A DNA stretch of 64,000 bases from Gordonia polyisoprenivorans (GTDB lineage: Bacteria; Actinomycetota; Actinomycetes; Mycobacteriales; Mycobacteriaceae): assembly GCF_017654315.1 (NCBI RefSeq), contig NZ_CP072203.1, forward strand, positions 3,658,001-3,722,000. The letters run 5' to 3'. Positions 62,960 to 64,000 of this stretch are shown here, piece by piece. How positions within the stretch are numbered: the first letter of the stretch is position 1; every line of letters begins with the position of its first letter. Both the position numbers and the translations under genes were made by a program. Below the pieces are notes generated by a model. The model was not told the DNA's origin, did no database searches, and saw only the letters and a list, made by a program, of their open reading frames with translations.

Positions 62960-63409
62960 GTGTTCCGTATCGAAGATATTGCATGTCCGAGCGTATCGAG
63001 TCTGCAGGAAGTCCTTGCGACGTCGGCGACGCCGTTCGTCACCCGACAGCAAGGTGCCACGGAGGTCTCGTGCTACGTGGAGATTCCCGGCGCATTTGCG
63101 TTCTCGTTACTGTCCTTTGAGAACCGAGACTTCTTGCGGTACAGCGTCCTTCCGGTGTTGGAGGAGAGATCACACGTGGCAGCCGACCGGAGTGATGGCA
63201 GGACGACTACGTCGACAGTCCGGGCGGTAGACGGCCTTGGGGATGAGGCGTTTGAGATGGCCACGCGTTTCGACCACACGAATGACGTGCTCGAGATCAG
63301 TGTGTGGAGTCGCACTGGCGCCTATCGAGTCAACGTTGTCGGGGGTTTTCCTGACAGCGACGTCGCGCTGAGGGTCGCTCGGCTGTGGCTCGCAAGCCAG
63401 CCAAAATAG
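62960..63409 (+). CDS. Hypothetical protein
   Basis: A 149-aa protein that I do not recognise. It looks soluble and beta-rich (EVSCYVEIPGAFAFSLLSFE, LEISVWSRTGAYRVNVVGGF) with a short C-terminal helix. There is no signal peptide or membrane helix. The GTG start has AGAGGAG at good distance. Its GC content is lower than its neighbours, so it may be a recent arrival. No neighbour suggests a function. Confidence 0.62.
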   Translation: MFRIEDIACPSVSSLQEVLATSATPFVTRQQGATEVSCYVEIPGAFAFSLLSFENRDFLRYSVLPVLEERSHVAADRSDGRTTTSTVRAVDGLGDEAFEMATRFDHTNDVLEISVWSRTGAYRVNVVGGFPDSDVALRVARLWLASQPK

Positions 63410-63537
63410 GAATAGTTCGGCATGTTCTGAGTGTCGATTGATCCGCCACGCAGGCACCGCTTTCCAGACCGCACCGGGCGGGAGGGGACACGCCGATCGC
63501 GATGCGCAGCACTGTGCCAGTTGAACGTACAGAGTCG

Positions 63538-64000
63538 TCAGACGGCGCTACGGCCACCGTCAACAGGCACGATGGTTCCGTGAATGAAGCTGGCCTGATC
63601 GCTTGCCAGGTAGGCGATGGTCTGCGCGATCTCATCGGGGGCCGCCACTCGCCGGGCCGGGGCGTTGCTCATCATCTTGTTGAGCCGATCTTCGCCGAAC
63701 AGGGCGTCGGCGCTTTCGGTGAGTGTGGGCCCGGGTGCCACCGCGTTGACCCGAACCCCACGAGGCCCGTACTCCGCGGCCCAGGACTTGGTCAACAAGT
63801 TCAGCGCAGCCTTGCTCGAGGCGTACACCGCCGAGCCCACCGTCCCGAACGAGGCCACCATCGTGCTCACGTTCACAATGACACCATGGCCACGGGTCGC
63901 CATCGCCGGAGCGAGCGCACCCACCAGGTAGAACGGCACCTTCACGTTGAGTGCGTAGCAGGCATCGAAGTCGGCCTCCGGGATCGACTCGGTCGGCCCG
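63538..64000 (-). CDS. Short-chain dehydrogenase/reductase (partial, 5' end outside)
   Basis: The C-terminal ~153 residues of a classical SDR running in from the right edge. It shows the strand VIVNVSTMVASFGTVGSAVY with catalytic Ser, Y-x-x-x-K in YASSKAALNLLTKSWAAEYG, VRVNAVAPGPTLTESADALF and the end IHGTIVPVDGGRSAV. The cofactor motif is beyond the window. The pattern is of the FabG-like group that reduces ketones. Stop codon at 63538. Confidence 0.88.
   Translation of the reverse strand, partial: GPTESIPEADFDACYALNVKVPFYLVGALAPAMATRGHGVIVNVSTMVASFGTVGSAVYASSKAALNLLTKSWAAEYGPRGVRVNAVAPGPTLTESADALFGEDRLNKMMSNAPARRVAAPDEIAQTIAYLASDQASFIHGTIVPVDGGRSAV

Noticed and set aside
1..64000. tRNA, rRNA, CRISPR, IS element, prophage or attachment site
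   Set aside because: No cloverleaf arm with GGTTCGAATCC, no regularly spaced repeat-spacer array, no transposase or integrase motif was found by eye.

Overview
The window is GC-rich actinobacterial chromosomal DNA. It has dense gene packing, many GTG starts and stop/start overlaps of the ATGA/GTGA type. The gene families (FadD5-type ligase, FadB2, DUF5313-type membrane protein, LGFP-module lipoprotein, monomeric isocitrate dehydrogenase, IdeR-type iron box) point to Mycobacteriales. Gordonia or a close relative is my best guess; this is inferred from protein families, not from a search. I see no rRNA, tRNA, CRISPR array, transposase or phage gene.

Layout. 0-3 kb: end of an ABC exporter operon and a two-component system. 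3-8.5 kb: a LysR regulator divergent from an AtuA-like/CoA-transferase operon, then an isopenicillin-N-synthase-like dioxygenase. 8.5-16.1 kb: a cryptochrome/photolyase-family protein divergent from jetA-jetB-jetC, the SMC-like core of a Wadjet/MksBEF plasmid-defence or condensin complex. No jetD nuclease gene follows; a repeat-rich stretch lies in its place. 16-20.5 kb: small membrane and VOC proteins, paired SMR (Gdx/SugE-type) exporters, an MFS pump, a VanY-type peptidase. 20.5-26.4 kb: icd, a methyltransferase, an LhgO-like oxidase, a dodecin and an old-yellow-enzyme gene broken by one amber codon. 26.4-33.9 kb: a deacetylase/methyltransferase pair behind an IdeR-like iron box, fadD5, fadB2, a pyridoxine-kinase-like enzyme and an HpnE-like oxidase. 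33.9-46.3 kb: housekeeping genes (amt, an ABC-F ATPase, ilvD, HAD phosphatase, phosphoribosyltransferase) plus an ArsR-SRPBCC switch with a perfect operator. 46.3-57.6 kb: an MFS pump behind a 10-bp phased repeat, a flippase with a pseudokinase-like domain, a second ArsR-SRPBCC operon, and several small proteins. 57.9-63 kb: a chelatase-type AAA+/VWA pair with a thioredoxin-like ferredoxin, divergent from a class I (metal-independent) fructose-bisphosphate aldolase, then a methyltransferase. A Zur-like operator sits in the shared intergenic region, and a near-identical copy lies before the methyltransferase. The window ends inside an SDR gene.

Most notable: (1) jetABC without jetD; (2) the twin Zur-like boxes linking a zinc-independent aldolase, a metal-chelatase operon and a methyltransferase; (3) an IdeR-like box on a deacetylase/methyltransferase operon; (4) short tandem duplications recurring at stop codons; (5) two self-contained ArsR-SRPBCC switches whose palindromic operators overlap their own starts.
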